Below, in pieces: positions 1-10,350 of a DNA stretch of 64,000 nt. The notes below the pieces were generated by a model that was not told the origin of the DNA, did not search any database, and saw only the letters and a program-made list of their open reading frames with translations. Source of the stretch: Pedosphaera sp. (lineage in GTDB: Bacteria; Verrucomicrobiota; Verrucomicrobiia; Limisphaerales; AAA164-E04); the NCBI GenBank assembly GCA_002690655.1, contig NZFL01000011.1, forward strand, positions 169,448 through 233,447. The letters are read 5' to 3'. Numbering within the stretch: the first letter of the stretch is position 1; every line of letters begins with the position of its first letter. The position numbers and the translations under genes were made by a program.

Positions 1-2
1 TG

Positions 3-1034
3 GCATTCGTTCATTCGTGCCACACTGAATCAAATAACCATAGCCCTGCTTTATTCATGATCAACACGGGTTCTACCCGAATGGGTTGGCCTTGTGTTGG
101 ATCATGGCTGACTTACGGTCTGGGGAGTGAAAGTCGTAATCTACCTTCATTTGTTGTAATGAGTGACCCACTCGATCGTGGGCTTCCCAAAGGACACGCG
201 AGCAATTGGGGGGCTGGATTTTTACCAAGCGTTCATCAAGGAACTTGGCTTCGCCCTAAAGGGAATCCCATTGATAATTTAAACCCACCTCAGGAATTAA
301 ATCCAGATAACCAACGTGCACAGCTTGATTTGCTTGCAAAACTGAATCGTTCACAAAATGTGCGCTCTGCGGCTGAGGCAGAGCTGAATGCACGTATTGA
401 AAGCTATGAGTTAGCCTTTCGCATGCAGTCGGCGGCACCTGAAGCTTTTAATATCGAGAGTGAACCAGATCATATCAAAAAACTTTATGGGCTGGATCAA
501 GATCATTGTAAGCATTTTGCGGGTCAGTGCATGATGGCTCGCCGTATGGTTGAGCGCGGCGTAAGGTGCGTTCAAATTTATTCCGGCGGTATGGAGAATC
601 AACGAAGTTGGGATGGTCACCAGGACATAGCGGGTAATCATCAAGGATTTGCCAGGGAAACCGATCAGCCCATAGCTGGTCTATTGTCGGACCTTGAACA
701 GAGAGGGGTCCTGGATGAAACACTGGTTATTTGGGGCGGGGAATTTGGCAGGTTACCCATTTCTCAAAAAGGCAATAATCCGGGGCGAGATCATAATCCC
801 CATGCTTTTACTTATTGGTTTGCAGGTGGCGGTGTCAAAGGGGGCGTCCATCATGGTTCCACGGATGAAATTGGATTTAAGGCGGTTGATGACCGAGTGA
901 GTGTCAATGATCTTCATGCCACTATCTTGCGATTAATGGGTTTTGATCACGAAAAGTTGACGTATTTCATGAATGGTCGAGATTTCAGGTTGACTGATGT
1001 AGCGGGGGAAGTTGTTCAATCAATCATTGCATAA
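3..1034 (+). CDS. DUF1501 domain-containing protein, 5' truncated by window edge
   Basis: Frame is open to the window edge (AFVHSCHTESNNHSPALFMINTGSTRMGWPCVGSWLTYGLGSE), typical of DUF1501; the ORF-track ATG at 57 is internal. Confidence 0.88.
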   Translation, partial: AFVHSCHTESNNHSPALFMINTGSTRMGWPCVGSWLTYGLGSESRNLPSFVVMSDPLDRGLPKGHASNWGAGFLPSVHQGTWLRPKGNPIDNLNPPQELNPDNQRAQLDLLAKLNRSQNVRSAAEAELNARIESYELAFRMQSAAPEAFNIESEPDHIKKLYGLDQDHCKHFAGQCMMARRMVERGVRCVQIYSGGMENQRSWDGHQDIAGNHQGFARETDQPIAGLLSDLEQRGVLDETLVIWGGEFGRLPISQKGNNPGRDHNPHAFTYWFAGGGVKGGVHHGSTDEIGFKAVDDRVSVNDLHATILRLMGFDHEKLTYFMNGRDFRLTDVAGEVVQSIIA

Positions 1035-1125
1035 TCAAAATTCACTGCATCACGATCGTGATACGTTAAATTTTTTTCACTGTCTTTATTTGGGGTAGGC
1101 ATTTGGCATAAATACTTGGTAATGT

Positions 1126-1962
1126 ATGGTGGATGCTATTAAAAATAAATCTCAACATCAGGATTTGGTGAATTCATCTTTCTGGATTTTTGGGATTTCT
1201 CTGCTTCTCATAGGATTATGGGGTTTTCCAAATATCTGGTATACACACGTGGATCAAAGTCGGGAGCGATTCTGGTTTTCATCGAAGAGTGAGGTCACTG
1301 GTTACGATTTCGTGGATCACCCTATTGGTGACGCCATGGAACGCCGTCTCGTGGCTGATGAAACATTCAATGGCCAGTTTCTGGATGCCTCCGACAATGC
1401 CATCCTGGCTTTCATAGCCAAACGCCACAGTGAATCAATCAACGAAATAGGCCTTTTTGTTCACACTCCTGATCGATGCTGGACTGAGGGAGGCTGGAAG
1501 ATTCAGCCTATCCAGCCAGACTACGTGGAGGTGGAGGTTCAAGGCGACAAGATAGGGTTTGAGCGCCGGCTGTTTATTGCAGGATCACGTTCTGAACTTG
1601 TTTATTTTACAGGCATGGTCGGAGGGCAAACCTTGCCCTATCGATTGGATCATAATCTTTCGGTTGCCATGAAATACCAGTTTGAAAAAGAACGGGAGAA
1701 CACGACGGGAACCTCAAATCGCATGGTTGATTCGAAGCTCTGGGCAAGGGTATGGGATAGCTTCAAGAGCAGACGTCCCTTGCTGGGGCCCAAGCAATTC
1801 ATCAGGGTTTCTACCACCGTTCAAGCCGGGCAATTGGAAAAAGGGGATGATCGGCTGAAAGTTTTTTTGAGTCAATGGCTTGTTCGTGATGATTACGTGC
1901 AAGCGATTGAAGCGTGGGAAAGTGCGAAAGCATCAGAAGAGGGAGACCCTGATGGCAAGTGA
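1126..1962 (+). CDS. Exosortase-associated EpsI-like protein (DUF3485-like)
   Basis: N-terminal TM, HTPDRCWTEGGW motif, directly upstream of and overlapping an exosortase gene. Confidence 0.7.
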   Translation: MVDAIKNKSQHQDLVNSSFWIFGISLLLIGLWGFPNIWYTHVDQSRERFWFSSKSEVTGYDFVDHPIGDAMERRLVADETFNGQFLDASDNAILAFIAKRHSESINEIGLFVHTPDRCWTEGGWKIQPIQPDYVEVEVQGDKIGFERRLFIAGSRSELVYFTGMVGGQTLPYRLDHNLSVAMKYQFEKERENTTGTSNRMVDSKLWARVWDSFKSRRPLLGPKQFIRVSTTVQAGQLEKGDDRLKVFLSQWLVRDDYVQAIEAWESAKASEEGDPDGK

Positions 1963-2869
1963 ATCCAAAGTTCCCATGCAGGCGCCTCCGGATTCATATT
2001 CGGAGCGGTCTCTTTGCCTGCAATTGCTACCAAGCTTCATTGCGCTGGCCTGGCTGGCAGCCAAAGCATCTTGGTTCTGGAATCACCAGCCCGATCTTTC
2101 CTTTGGCTGGATCGTGATTTTCCTCTGCGTATTTCTATTCTGGGAATCCTGGCAGGTGCGACCTTCTGCTACCCTGAAAGTGGGCTGGCCATCCGTGTCA
2201 TGCGGCATCGCAGGCATTGGATTGCTTTTTACGTTTCAAATATATCAGGCGGCCTTTGGTTTGAAACCTGCCGCACTGGTCGGTTTAGCGCTGGCGGTAA
2301 TGTTGGTTGTCACAGCCAATCTCCATTACGTCTTTGGCTGGAAGGGCATCATGAAATTTTTATTTCCATATGCTTTTATCCTCATCGCCTTGCCCATGCC
2401 TTCCGTGGTTCACGGTTTTGTGGTCAATGGACTGCAGCACCAGATTGCTTTTGCCACAGTAGAGATCCTTGAAGTCATCGGGATACCTGCGGACTTGGCC
2501 GGAAGTGTGATTCATCTTTCAAGCGGACCTGTGGGTGTGGACGAAGCGTGCAGTGGTATACGAAGCTTGCAAAGCACCGTCATGGCGACTTTGTTCATTG
2601 GTTTTCTGATGCTGAAAGAACTTGGGTTGAGGATATTGCTTTTTTTCGCTGGTATCGCTCTTGCCGTTTTCGGAAATTTGATGCGGGTGTTGTTTTTGAG
2701 TTATCAAGCACATCATCATGGTATCGAGTCGATCGATGCAAATCACGATGCCGCCGGGTGGTTCATTCTTCTGTTCACCATAGGTGGGGTTGCTTTGCTG
2801 TCTTGGCTATTAGGCAAATTGCAAAGGGCCATGGAAGCTTCACCGAGGCCAGATCCGTCAAGATACTGA
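1952..2869 (+). CDS. Exosortase/archaeosortase family protein
   Basis: Multi-TM; conserved Cys (GVDEACSGIRSLQ), Arg (GNLMRVLFLSYQAHHHG) and His (HDAAGWFILL) motifs; start at 1952 rather than 1880. Confidence 0.88.
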   Translation: MASESKVPMQAPPDSYSERSLCLQLLPSFIALAWLAAKASWFWNHQPDLSFGWIVIFLCVFLFWESWQVRPSATLKVGWPSVSCGIAGIGLLFTFQIYQAAFGLKPAALVGLALAVMLVVTANLHYVFGWKGIMKFLFPYAFILIALPMPSVVHGFVVNGLQHQIAFATVEILEVIGIPADLAGSVIHLSSGPVGVDEACSGIRSLQSTVMATLFIGFLMLKELGLRILLFFAGIALAVFGNLMRVLFLSYQAHHHGIESIDANHDAAGWFILLFTIGGVALLSWLLGKLQRAMEASPRPDPSRY

Positions 2870-2873
2870 GGTT

Positions 2874-4241
2874 TTATTTACTCATTAGGCTTTTAACTGC
2901 TTGTGATATTTGATGTTCCACATCTTGGGACCATCGAGTGGGTTGGCCGTAATAAACCATGGCTCCCCCACCTTCATAGCCTCCTTCGTTCCAGATTCGT
3001 CTTGAGGGAATATAGCCCATGATATCATGCGAGTAACCTGCGATCCACAAGTCCCTGCCGTAGGTTTGCTTGAAGGTCAGTGCAAAGTCCACAACTACCT
3101 CCCCGCCCATCGTGAGCCATTTGACCTGATTACCCAATCTCCAAAGACCTATGGGGTAAGGATAACTCGTTGGCAATGGGTGGCCTTGTTTCATATGATT
3201 CATCCATTTTTGTGCACGTGAGGCGGCATACGGATTGTCAGACTGGGCTTCGGACTCAAGATCCTCTCTTGAAGGCATAGGGGCAAAGAGCAGGGGTATT
3301 TCCGTATAATCGGTTTTCAGGGTCGGGGATACCTCGTCCATGACCCCCTTGATTCCCTGAGTCACAGCCTGGGCAAGTTCCACGCCATACTGTTCAGCAA
3401 GTGCGGCTGTGCGTCTTGGTAATGGATTGATATCTGCACCGCACCCGGCCCAGAACATGGCCTGAATTCCATCATATCGAGATTCAAGTTGTATTTGAGC
3501 GAAGCCCGGGTAATCGCCTGACCATTGGTAATCACTCAAGACTGTTGCATGACATGCATAACCAAATACGAGACCTTTCAATTGATGATCCATGTCCCTG
3601 ATTTCGAGAATGGGTACCGAATAGTCCACAGGGCCTTTTAATTTTCCTGATGCTCGCCAGGCGAGAACGTGTGATTGAGGGTTCTCTCGCCTGTTGGTGG
3701 CAAAAGTGGCTTGAGATTGACCTGCTCGTAATCTGGATGCTTCCAAATTCGAAAATGCAGCATCTGCAAGTTCGACCAGTCGCTCCTTCAAGTGACGTGT
3801 ATAGTTGAGCAATTTTTGAGATTCATTTTCTTCAAGAATATACATGGTTCTCAAGTTTTCACCGACTACAGGTCCAGTATGGGTATGGGAGCAATTGATG
3901 AGGACGTCTTTTAATCCAAGTTGATGATTGACCGCAATCTCATGTCTGACGGGATCTGTGACATCCCTTGAGACACCCACCAGATCCAGTGTGACCAAGA
4001 GCGCTCTCTTACCTTTCGCATCCTCCAGAGCCAATGCCTTTGCCCAAAGACGGGTGCGCGTTCCTTCTGAAGCATGATCGCGTGCAGCATAGCCACTCAT
4101 CCACATTGAAGAAGAAGGCGTGATGTCATCACGACTGAAACCTGTTCTCCATGCTGCGACTGGTTCTGCAAAGACAGCGTCAATGGATTGCAGCAGGAGC
4201 GCAAATGAAAGCAATGCCGGCAATGTATTCATGGGAATCAC
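2874..4241 (-). CDS. Neutral/alkaline ceramidase-like protein
   Basis: Signal peptide, AGFSRDDITPSSSMWMSGYAARDHASEG, NCSHTHTGPVVGEN. Confidence 0.75.
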   Translation of the reverse strand: MIPMNTLPALLSFALLLQSIDAVFAEPVAAWRTGFSRDDITPSSSMWMSGYAARDHASEGTRTRLWAKALALEDAKGKRALLVTLDLVGVSRDVTDPVRHEIAVNHQLGLKDVLINCSHTHTGPVVGENLRTMYILEENESQKLLNYTRHLKERLVELADAAFSNLEASRLRAGQSQATFATNRRENPQSHVLAWRASGKLKGPVDYSVPILEIRDMDHQLKGLVFGYACHATVLSDYQWSGDYPGFAQIQLESRYDGIQAMFWAGCGADINPLPRRTAALAEQYGVELAQAVTQGIKGVMDEVSPTLKTDYTEIPLLFAPMPSREDLESEAQSDNPYAASRAQKWMNHMKQGHPLPTSYPYPIGLWRLGNQVKWLTMGGEVVVDFALTFKQTYGRDLWIAGYSHDIMGYIPSRRIWNEGGYEGGGAMVYYGQPTRWSQDVEHQISQAVKSLMSK

Positions 4242-4588
4242 CGAACGACCTTACAAAGCAAGGCAGCGTTAGGGAAGAGCGTTTTCAGCGATCTGAGCTC
4301 AAGGACATCCTGCATGTTTCCAACGATGAAGAGTTCACTGAAAGGCGGAACACTCATCCTGCCTTACAAGTGAACAACACCTCTCCAAGGGAAGGAACGC
4401 AGCGCAACAAACGTCTTCCTTCAGGCTTTGCGATTGTTGTAGCGCAGGATGCTCAGCGAAGTCGAACATCCAAATGGTTCAGATGAAGATTACATTTTTG
4501 TAACGGGACGGAAAGGTTGCAGTGAATCTCATGTGGTCTTGTGTGAATGTGAGTAAAGAAGCACACAACCTGATTGAAAGATAACCAT

Positions 4589-6091
4589 ATGAAAAAACAA
4601 ATTGCAGTATTATGCAACAGCATGCGCTTTGCATTAATTGGTACGATGACTATCGCAATCCTCGCTTCTGTTGCAACGGGGTGGATGAAGGGAGATGGTC
4701 GTGCAGGTGCTCATCCTGAGCCGACATTAAAAATCGACAATCAACCGCTGAAACGCGAAGGAAGCATGACCGTGAGTTTCGCTCCGGTGATTCAAAAAGT
4801 AGCGCCTAGCGTCGTCAAGGTATTCACAAGCACTGAAGCGAAGCCGAACGCATCACGTCGTGGCCCTGGTCTGGAACAGTTCTTTGGAGAAAAGTTCCGG
4901 GGCTTTGAATTCCCTGACATGCAGGGTTCCAAACCGAAAAGCGGATTGGGTTCCGGTGTCATTGTGTCTCCCGAAGGTTATATCCTTACCAATAATCACG
5001 TCATTGAGGGTGCCAACACGGTCAAGGTCGTCTTGAGTCCCGGCAATGAAGAATATGCTGCAGCAGTAGTTGGAGTAGACCCGAAGTCGGACGTTGCGGT
5101 TTTGAAAATAGATGCCCTCGATTTACAACCCATTGAACTGGGCAACAGCGATCAGATATTAGTGGGTGATCTGGTGCTTGCCATTGGGAACCCATTTGGA
5201 GTTGGGCAGACTGTTACCATGGGAATGGTCAGCGCCAAGGGGAGGTCGAACATGGGCCTGGACTACGAAGACTTCATCCAAACCGACGCGGCCATCAACC
5301 CAGGTAATTCCGGGGGGGCTCTTGTGGATGCTGAAGGTCGTTTGATCGGTGTGAATACTGCCATTTTGAGTCAATCGGGAGGCAATCTTGGCATTGGTTT
5401 TGCCATCCCTGTCAATCTTGCCCGCAGTGTCATGGAAAGCCTGATCAATCATGGCCATGTTGTGAGGGGCTATCTGGGGGTCAATATTCAGGACGTTCAA
5501 CCTGCAATGGCATCACACTTCGGTATGGAAGGCAGCACGGGAGCACTGATTGCAGATGTGGTACCAGGCAGTCCTGCCGATGCGGCCGGTCTACAGGCTG
5601 GCGATGTCGTGGTTGAGTTTGGTGGGAAGAAAATCAAGGACAGCCGACACCTGAAACTGGTGGTGGGGCAAAGCGCACCCAATCAGGGCTACGGTTTAGA
5701 GATCAATCGGGGCGGTGAACTGACAGCGATCGAAGTTTCGCTGGATGAACTCAGTGACAAAGGTTCGCAGTGGGCAAGTCAGTCGGGTCGCAACGCTGAA
5801 TCTTACTGGCCCGGCGACATGCAACTTGAGGAATTGACACCTGAGCTTCGAAGGCAGTTTCAGATTCCTTCGCGCATCAAGGGCATTCTTGTAAGCGGTG
5901 TCAAACAGGGTGGGGCAGCCTGGCAAGCCGGTGTGCGCCCTGGAGCGGTAATCCGCGAGATCAATCAATTACCTGTCGCCTCTCTGGCTGATCTGGATGG
6001 CATGCAGCTCGGTGATGGAGAATCGCTTGTGCGAATTTGGTATAAGGGTGCCAGTAACTATCGCGTGATTCGTTCGGAACCCCTGGGATAA
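4589..6091 (+). CDS. DegQ/HtrA-type periplasmic serine protease with PDZ domains
   Basis: Triad motifs TNNHVIEGA, DPKSDVAVLKI, NPGNSGGALVD; two C-terminal PDZ-like regions. Confidence 0.92.
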   Translation: MKKQIAVLCNSMRFALIGTMTIAILASVATGWMKGDGRAGAHPEPTLKIDNQPLKREGSMTVSFAPVIQKVAPSVVKVFTSTEAKPNASRRGPGLEQFFGEKFRGFEFPDMQGSKPKSGLGSGVIVSPEGYILTNNHVIEGANTVKVVLSPGNEEYAAAVVGVDPKSDVAVLKIDALDLQPIELGNSDQILVGDLVLAIGNPFGVGQTVTMGMVSAKGRSNMGLDYEDFIQTDAAINPGNSGGALVDAEGRLIGVNTAILSQSGGNLGIGFAIPVNLARSVMESLINHGHVVRGYLGVNIQDVQPAMASHFGMEGSTGALIADVVPGSPADAAGLQAGDVVVEFGGKKIKDSRHLKLVVGQSAPNQGYGLEINRGGELTAIEVSLDELSDKGSQWASQSGRNAESYWPGDMQLEELTPELRRQFQIPSRIKGILVSGVKQGGAAWQAGVRPGAVIREINQLPVASLADLDGMQLGDGESLVRIWYKGASNYRVIRSEPLG

Positions 6092-6111
6092 AAGACTGAT
6101 CACGTTTCGGG

Positions 6112-6150
6112 AAAATGCCTCCCTCCTTCAGGAGTGGGGGCGTTTTTTTT
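6112..6150 (+). terminator. Rho-independent terminator after degQ-like gene
   Basis: aaaatgcctccctcc-ttca-ggagtgggggcgtttttttt hairpin (one bulge) followed by T run. Confidence 0.75.
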
Positions 6151-6233
6151 AGTCGTAAAGGGGATCTCGACGGACCGAGCCCAACCGATCCAAAGGATTC
6201 AATGGTTGCAAATTTGCGCTGAATTCAGTTTTC

Positions 6234-7121
6234 TTGCGGTCCCATATGGGTATGACACACATACAAACACCGCCGAAATGGCGTACATTGCTCATCCTCG
6301 GTCGCGCATCCAATGTTCCGACCGTTTGGTCCAATTGTCTGGCCGGTTGGTTGATAGGAGGTATGGCCGAATACATAGTATTGTTTTGGTTATGCCTTGG
6401 GGGCACTTTGTTGCATATTGGCGGCATGTATCTAAATGATGCTTTCGATGTTGGCTTTGATCGAAGATTCCGGCAAGAGCGGCCTATTCCCGCAGGTCAT
6501 ATTGAAGAAAAAACGGTTTGGATTTTAGGGTCAGGGGCAATCAGTGGAGGGTTTTTATGCCTCCTCTGGGGCGCAAACGTATCGTTGATGATCGGGCTTC
6601 TTCTGGTTGCTTCCATTCTGCTTTACGACGCACTGCACAAGCATGTCTCTTTCTCTCCTGTCATCATGGCGGCATGCCGTTTTTTTCTCATCCTGGCCGC
6701 TTTCGACTCATCAGGAAACCCATGGCAGGGTTCTGCTCTCTGGACAGCTTTCGCGATGGCTGCCTACATCGTGGGGCTTACCTATGTAGCCAGGAGAGAA
6801 TCTACCGGGGGGGGCATCGCTATTTGGCCATGTTTATTCATCGCGGCCCCGATAGGGCTTTCTTTTCTGTTGAACAACGGTCGCTTTTTTTGGATGGGGC
6901 TGATGGTTTCGCTTGTATTACTGGCTTGGGTTGTCTGGTGCCTTCAATTCATCCTGCGTTCTCAGAATGTTCAAATTTTCAAAACGGTCTCAGGACTGCT
7001 GGCAGGCATACCTTTGGTGGATATGATTTCGATTGTTGGAGTGGATCCCTCATGGATGGGAGTCACGCTGACGTTATTTTTTGCAGCCTTGTTTTTCCAG
7101 CGATTTATTCCCGCCACCTGA
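6234..7121 (+). CDS. UbiA-family prenyltransferase
   Basis: Multi-TM with NDAFDVGFDRRFRQERPIPAGHI (first Asp-rich motif region). Confidence 0.8.
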   Translation: MRSHMGMTHIQTPPKWRTLLILGRASNVPTVWSNCLAGWLIGGMAEYIVLFWLCLGGTLLHIGGMYLNDAFDVGFDRRFRQERPIPAGHIEEKTVWILGSGAISGGFLCLLWGANVSLMIGLLLVASILLYDALHKHVSFSPVIMAACRFFLILAAFDSSGNPWQGSALWTAFAMAAYIVGLTYVARRESTGGGIAIWPCLFIAAPIGLSFLLNNGRFFWMGLMVSLVLLAWVVWCLQFILRSQNVQIFKTVSGLLAGIPLVDMISIVGVDPSWMGVTLTLFFAALFFQRFIPAT

Positions 7122-7146
7122 TTTGCCTGACGATGCCCCTTACAGG

Positions 7147-8322
7147 TCAGTTCAGGAATTCCAGCTTTTCGGCTTTGGAATCCAACTCGGATAGTTTCAA
7201 GCGGACACTCACAATGTAGGGAGCCTCTCCTTTGTCCCAATGACCATAAGTTGTCGTGACAATGGTGCCATCTGGAAGGAGTTCAACACCAGGATAGGCG
7301 CAATCCGCATTTTTCGTGTTATCCATTAATCTCACCCGGTATTGACCTTCTCGATTGTTCAGAAGGTCATCGTAAGTGCCAACCCAGGCGACCCAATCAC
7401 CCTTGGTAGGGGATTTCAGCGTGGTATCCCGAAAGGAAATGAAGAGTCGTCCGTCTGGAGCATACACTCCAGTGTGGCGGTCACCTGTCAAAGATGCGGG
7501 AAGTTCTCGGGGCTTTGACCAGCTTTCCGCTTCATCCGAACTGAAGATGACATGTGAATTTCGTCGACGTCTATTTTCTCTGAGGAGTACCGCCATTTGC
7601 TTGCCGTCAGGTGATCTTACCATTCCCGGTTCACAAAGGTGGATCTGATCATTGCTGTAGATACGCTTAGGCTGAGACCATTTTAATCCTCCGTCATTGG
7701 AAAAAGTCTGATAGAGAGTCATGGTGGCTGCACGTTTTCCGTCTGCTTTGAAGAAACGCCCGTCATCATGGAACATGGCCACGTAGTGCCCAGGTTTTTT
7801 TTGAATCGGAGCAACACACCCCATCACTACAATACCTCCCCAGTCTCCAGCGGGTTTCAGCTCGCTCCATGTGAAGCCATCGTTTTCGGACACCGCCATG
7901 CGGGCAGGAAAAAGTCCAGACCACATGATGATTCGCTTTGTGCCGTTTGCATCAATTACCCTATGCAAAGTAGGGACTTCCTTCGAACTTGCCCATGAGG
8001 CAGGAGTTTTCAATCTTTCCGACCATGTCTTTCCTCCATCCAAACTGCGCTTGTAAACGATGGCACCTCGACCATGACCCTTGGGGTATACGCAGAGCAT
8101 GGTTTTCCCATCTTCCAGCAGGCAAGTTGTCGGATGTCCAAGATATTGTCCTTTTTCACGGTCAATGATCACCTGACGATTTATTTCCTCAGAGAGATCA
8201 ATGGTGGGTATCGAATAAGTAGCAGGCATCGCGGCATTTTGCGCTTGCGCATGGGTGAAGAGGGTCGATAGGAGGAGTAATAAGCGCGTGCTCGTTTGTT
8301 TGCGTAACTTGAAAGTGTTCAT
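7147..8322 (-). CDS. Sialidase-like (BNR/Asp-box) exo-hydrolase, secreted
   Basis: Signal peptide and repeated Asp boxes SLDGGKTWSE, SENDGFTWSE, SNDGGLKWSQ, SSDEAESWSK. Confidence 0.8.
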   Translation of the reverse strand: MNTFKLRKQTSTRLLLLLSTLFTHAQAQNAAMPATYSIPTIDLSEEINRQVIIDREKGQYLGHPTTCLLEDGKTMLCVYPKGHGRGAIVYKRSLDGGKTWSERLKTPASWASSKEVPTLHRVIDANGTKRIIMWSGLFPARMAVSENDGFTWSELKPAGDWGGIVVMGCVAPIQKKPGHYVAMFHDDGRFFKADGKRAATMTLYQTFSNDGGLKWSQPKRIYSNDQIHLCEPGMVRSPDGKQMAVLLRENRRRRNSHVIFSSDEAESWSKPRELPASLTGDRHTGVYAPDGRLFISFRDTTLKSPTKGDWVAWVGTYDDLLNNREGQYRVRLMDNTKNADCAYPGVELLPDGTIVTTTYGHWDKGEAPYIVSVRLKLSELDSKAEKLEFLN

Positions 8323-8487
8323 GGATTAAATGGGTCAGGTTTTGTCTGTGGAAATGATCTAAGGATAAGTTGAGAATCCTTTCAACACCCGATAATAGAA
8401 TAAACTTGCGATGAACAGTCCTTGCCTCCCGACGCTGAACCTTTAGTTTTATTTTTTAATCCAGAAATCATATCACCACTTAATCAA

Positions 8488-10350
8488 ATGTACTCAATGC
8501 CTCGATTGCTCACTTTCATAGGTACCGTACTACTGGTCCTTGGAATCAATGCTGCGGATTGGTCTATTCACCCTGATTTGAAAGGTTACTTTGAATCAGA
8601 AGTCGAGGATATTGAAAAGCAGTCACAAAAATGGTTGAATCCTGCAACCGCTGAATTATGGAAACAGCAAGCACCTGAATTGCGGCGACAGTTGTCCGAA
8701 ATGCTGGGGCTTTATCCCATGCCTGCGAAAACCCCGCTTTCTCCTGTGGTGACACGAACTATAGAGAAGGAGCTCTATACGGTTGAGAATATGCACTTTC
8801 AATCCATGCCCGGCTTGTATGTCACTGGTAATCTGTATATTCCTCGTGAGATTCAAAAACCACTGCCTGCCATCCTCTATGTCAGCGGGCATGCTCACGC
8901 TAAAGAAGGCGATGTGAGTTATGGCAATAAAACGGCCTACCAGCACCACGGTATCTGGTTTGCCCAACACGGTTTTGTATGCTTGACCATTGACACGATC
9001 CAATTGGGAGAAATCCAAGGAGTGCATCATGGCACTTACCGGGAAGGTCGCTGGTGGTGGAATTCACGGGGATATACTCCTGCGGGAGTTGAGGCATGGA
9101 ACGGGATGCGTGCCCTGGATTATTTACAAACGCGACCAGAGGTTGATCCCGAGAGGCTTGGCATCACTGGGCGATCTGGTGGAGGCGCTTATTCATGGTG
9201 GATTGCAGCATTGGATAAACGTGTCAAAGCAGCGGTTCCTGTAGCCGGTATCACGGACTTGCGTGATTACGTGCTGGATGGCGCAGTGGAAGGTCATTGC
9301 GATTGCATGTTCATGGTGAATACCTATCGATGGGATTTTCCTGTGGTTGCATCCCTTGTTGCTCCCAGAGCCCTTCTGATAGCCAATACGGACAAGGATT
9401 CAATTTTCCCTTTGGACGGGGTTCTCCGAACGCACCGTCAAGTTCAACACATCTACTCGTTATTTGGTCTTGAGGATCAACTTGGCTTACTGGTCACCGA
9501 AGGTCCTCACAAGGATACTCAGGATCTGCAGATACCGGCATTCCGTTGGTTTCAAAAATGGCTCAAGGGCTCAAATGTGTTGATAGAGACAGCTGCCAAG
9601 AAAGAAATTCAACCTTCAGATCTTCGCGTTTTTCAAAGATTGCCGAAAACTGAAAAAGTGACATCGGTCGATACGTTCTTTGTAAGAGCGTCCGAAAAAC
9701 GCCCAGTTCCAAAGACGATTGAAGAGTGGGATCATGAAGTGCATAAACTCAGACACGCACTGAAGCGCCATACATTTGAGGATTCCCGCCATACTCAGGA
9801 TACAAGGATTGATACGAAGCGTTACCCGTTCTGGGAGTATACCGTTCTTGAAGATTCACAAAGGAGGGTTGAAATATTTGATCGACAAGGCTGGCTGAAA
9901 GGAAATTCAGAACATAAGAAAAACCAGGTCCGGAGGCGTTACATGCTGGTTGGACAAACTCTGGATTCTACCCGTGTCATGGAACTGAAACAAACTTTGG
10001 AATCGCTGATGGGCAAATCAGATATCTCAAATCGTAATCTCAGGGTGGAAGCAAACGGAACCATGGCGGTCAATGCCATTTATGCAGGTCTTTTGATGGA
10101 GGGGAATGATGGTCCGCTTGAGACCTTGTCATTCCATTTAACCAATCTGCCAGCTTCGCATATGCAGGGCCCGGACTACTTGAACGTGATGAAAATGACA
10201 CGACTCGATGAAAGCCTGGCTGCTCTTTCACGTCGATTCAAAGTGACTGTGGAAAACAGTCCTCGGACCCTTCAGGAATTCAGTGCGGCCTTGACAGATA
10301 CATTGGGGCAGGAAGCGAGTCGATTGACTTGGATGAATCCCAATCAGTAA
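8488..10350 (+). CDS. Alpha/beta hydrolase, acetyl-xylan-esterase-like secreted protein
   Basis: Signal peptide from Met at 8488; nucleophile elbow GITGRSGGGAYSWW; DTIQLGE region. Confidence 0.75.
   Translation: MYSMPRLLTFIGTVLLVLGINAADWSIHPDLKGYFESEVEDIEKQSQKWLNPATAELWKQQAPELRRQLSEMLGLYPMPAKTPLSPVVTRTIEKELYTVENMHFQSMPGLYVTGNLYIPREIQKPLPAILYVSGHAHAKEGDVSYGNKTAYQHHGIWFAQHGFVCLTIDTIQLGEIQGVHHGTYREGRWWWNSRGYTPAGVEAWNGMRALDYLQTRPEVDPERLGITGRSGGGAYSWWIAALDKRVKAAVPVAGITDLRDYVLDGAVEGHCDCMFMVNTYRWDFPVVASLVAPRALLIANTDKDSIFPLDGVLRTHRQVQHIYSLFGLEDQLGLLVTEGPHKDTQDLQIPAFRWFQKWLKGSNVLIETAAKKEIQPSDLRVFQRLPKTEKVTSVDTFFVRASEKRPVPKTIEEWDHEVHKLRHALKRHTFEDSRHTQDTRIDTKRYPFWEYTVLEDSQRRVEIFDRQGWLKGNSEHKKNQVRRRYMLVGQTLDSTRVMELKQTLESLMGKSDISNRNLRVEANGTMAVNAIYAGLLMEGNDGPLETLSFHLTNLPASHMQGPDYLNVMKMTRLDESLAALSRRFKVTVENSPRTLQEFSAALTDTLGQEASRLTWMNPNQ

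Noticed and set aside
6518-7219. 233-aa plus-strand ORF overlapping the UbiA-like gene
   Set aside because: Alternate frame of the UbiA CDS, Cys/His/Arg-rich out-of-frame composition
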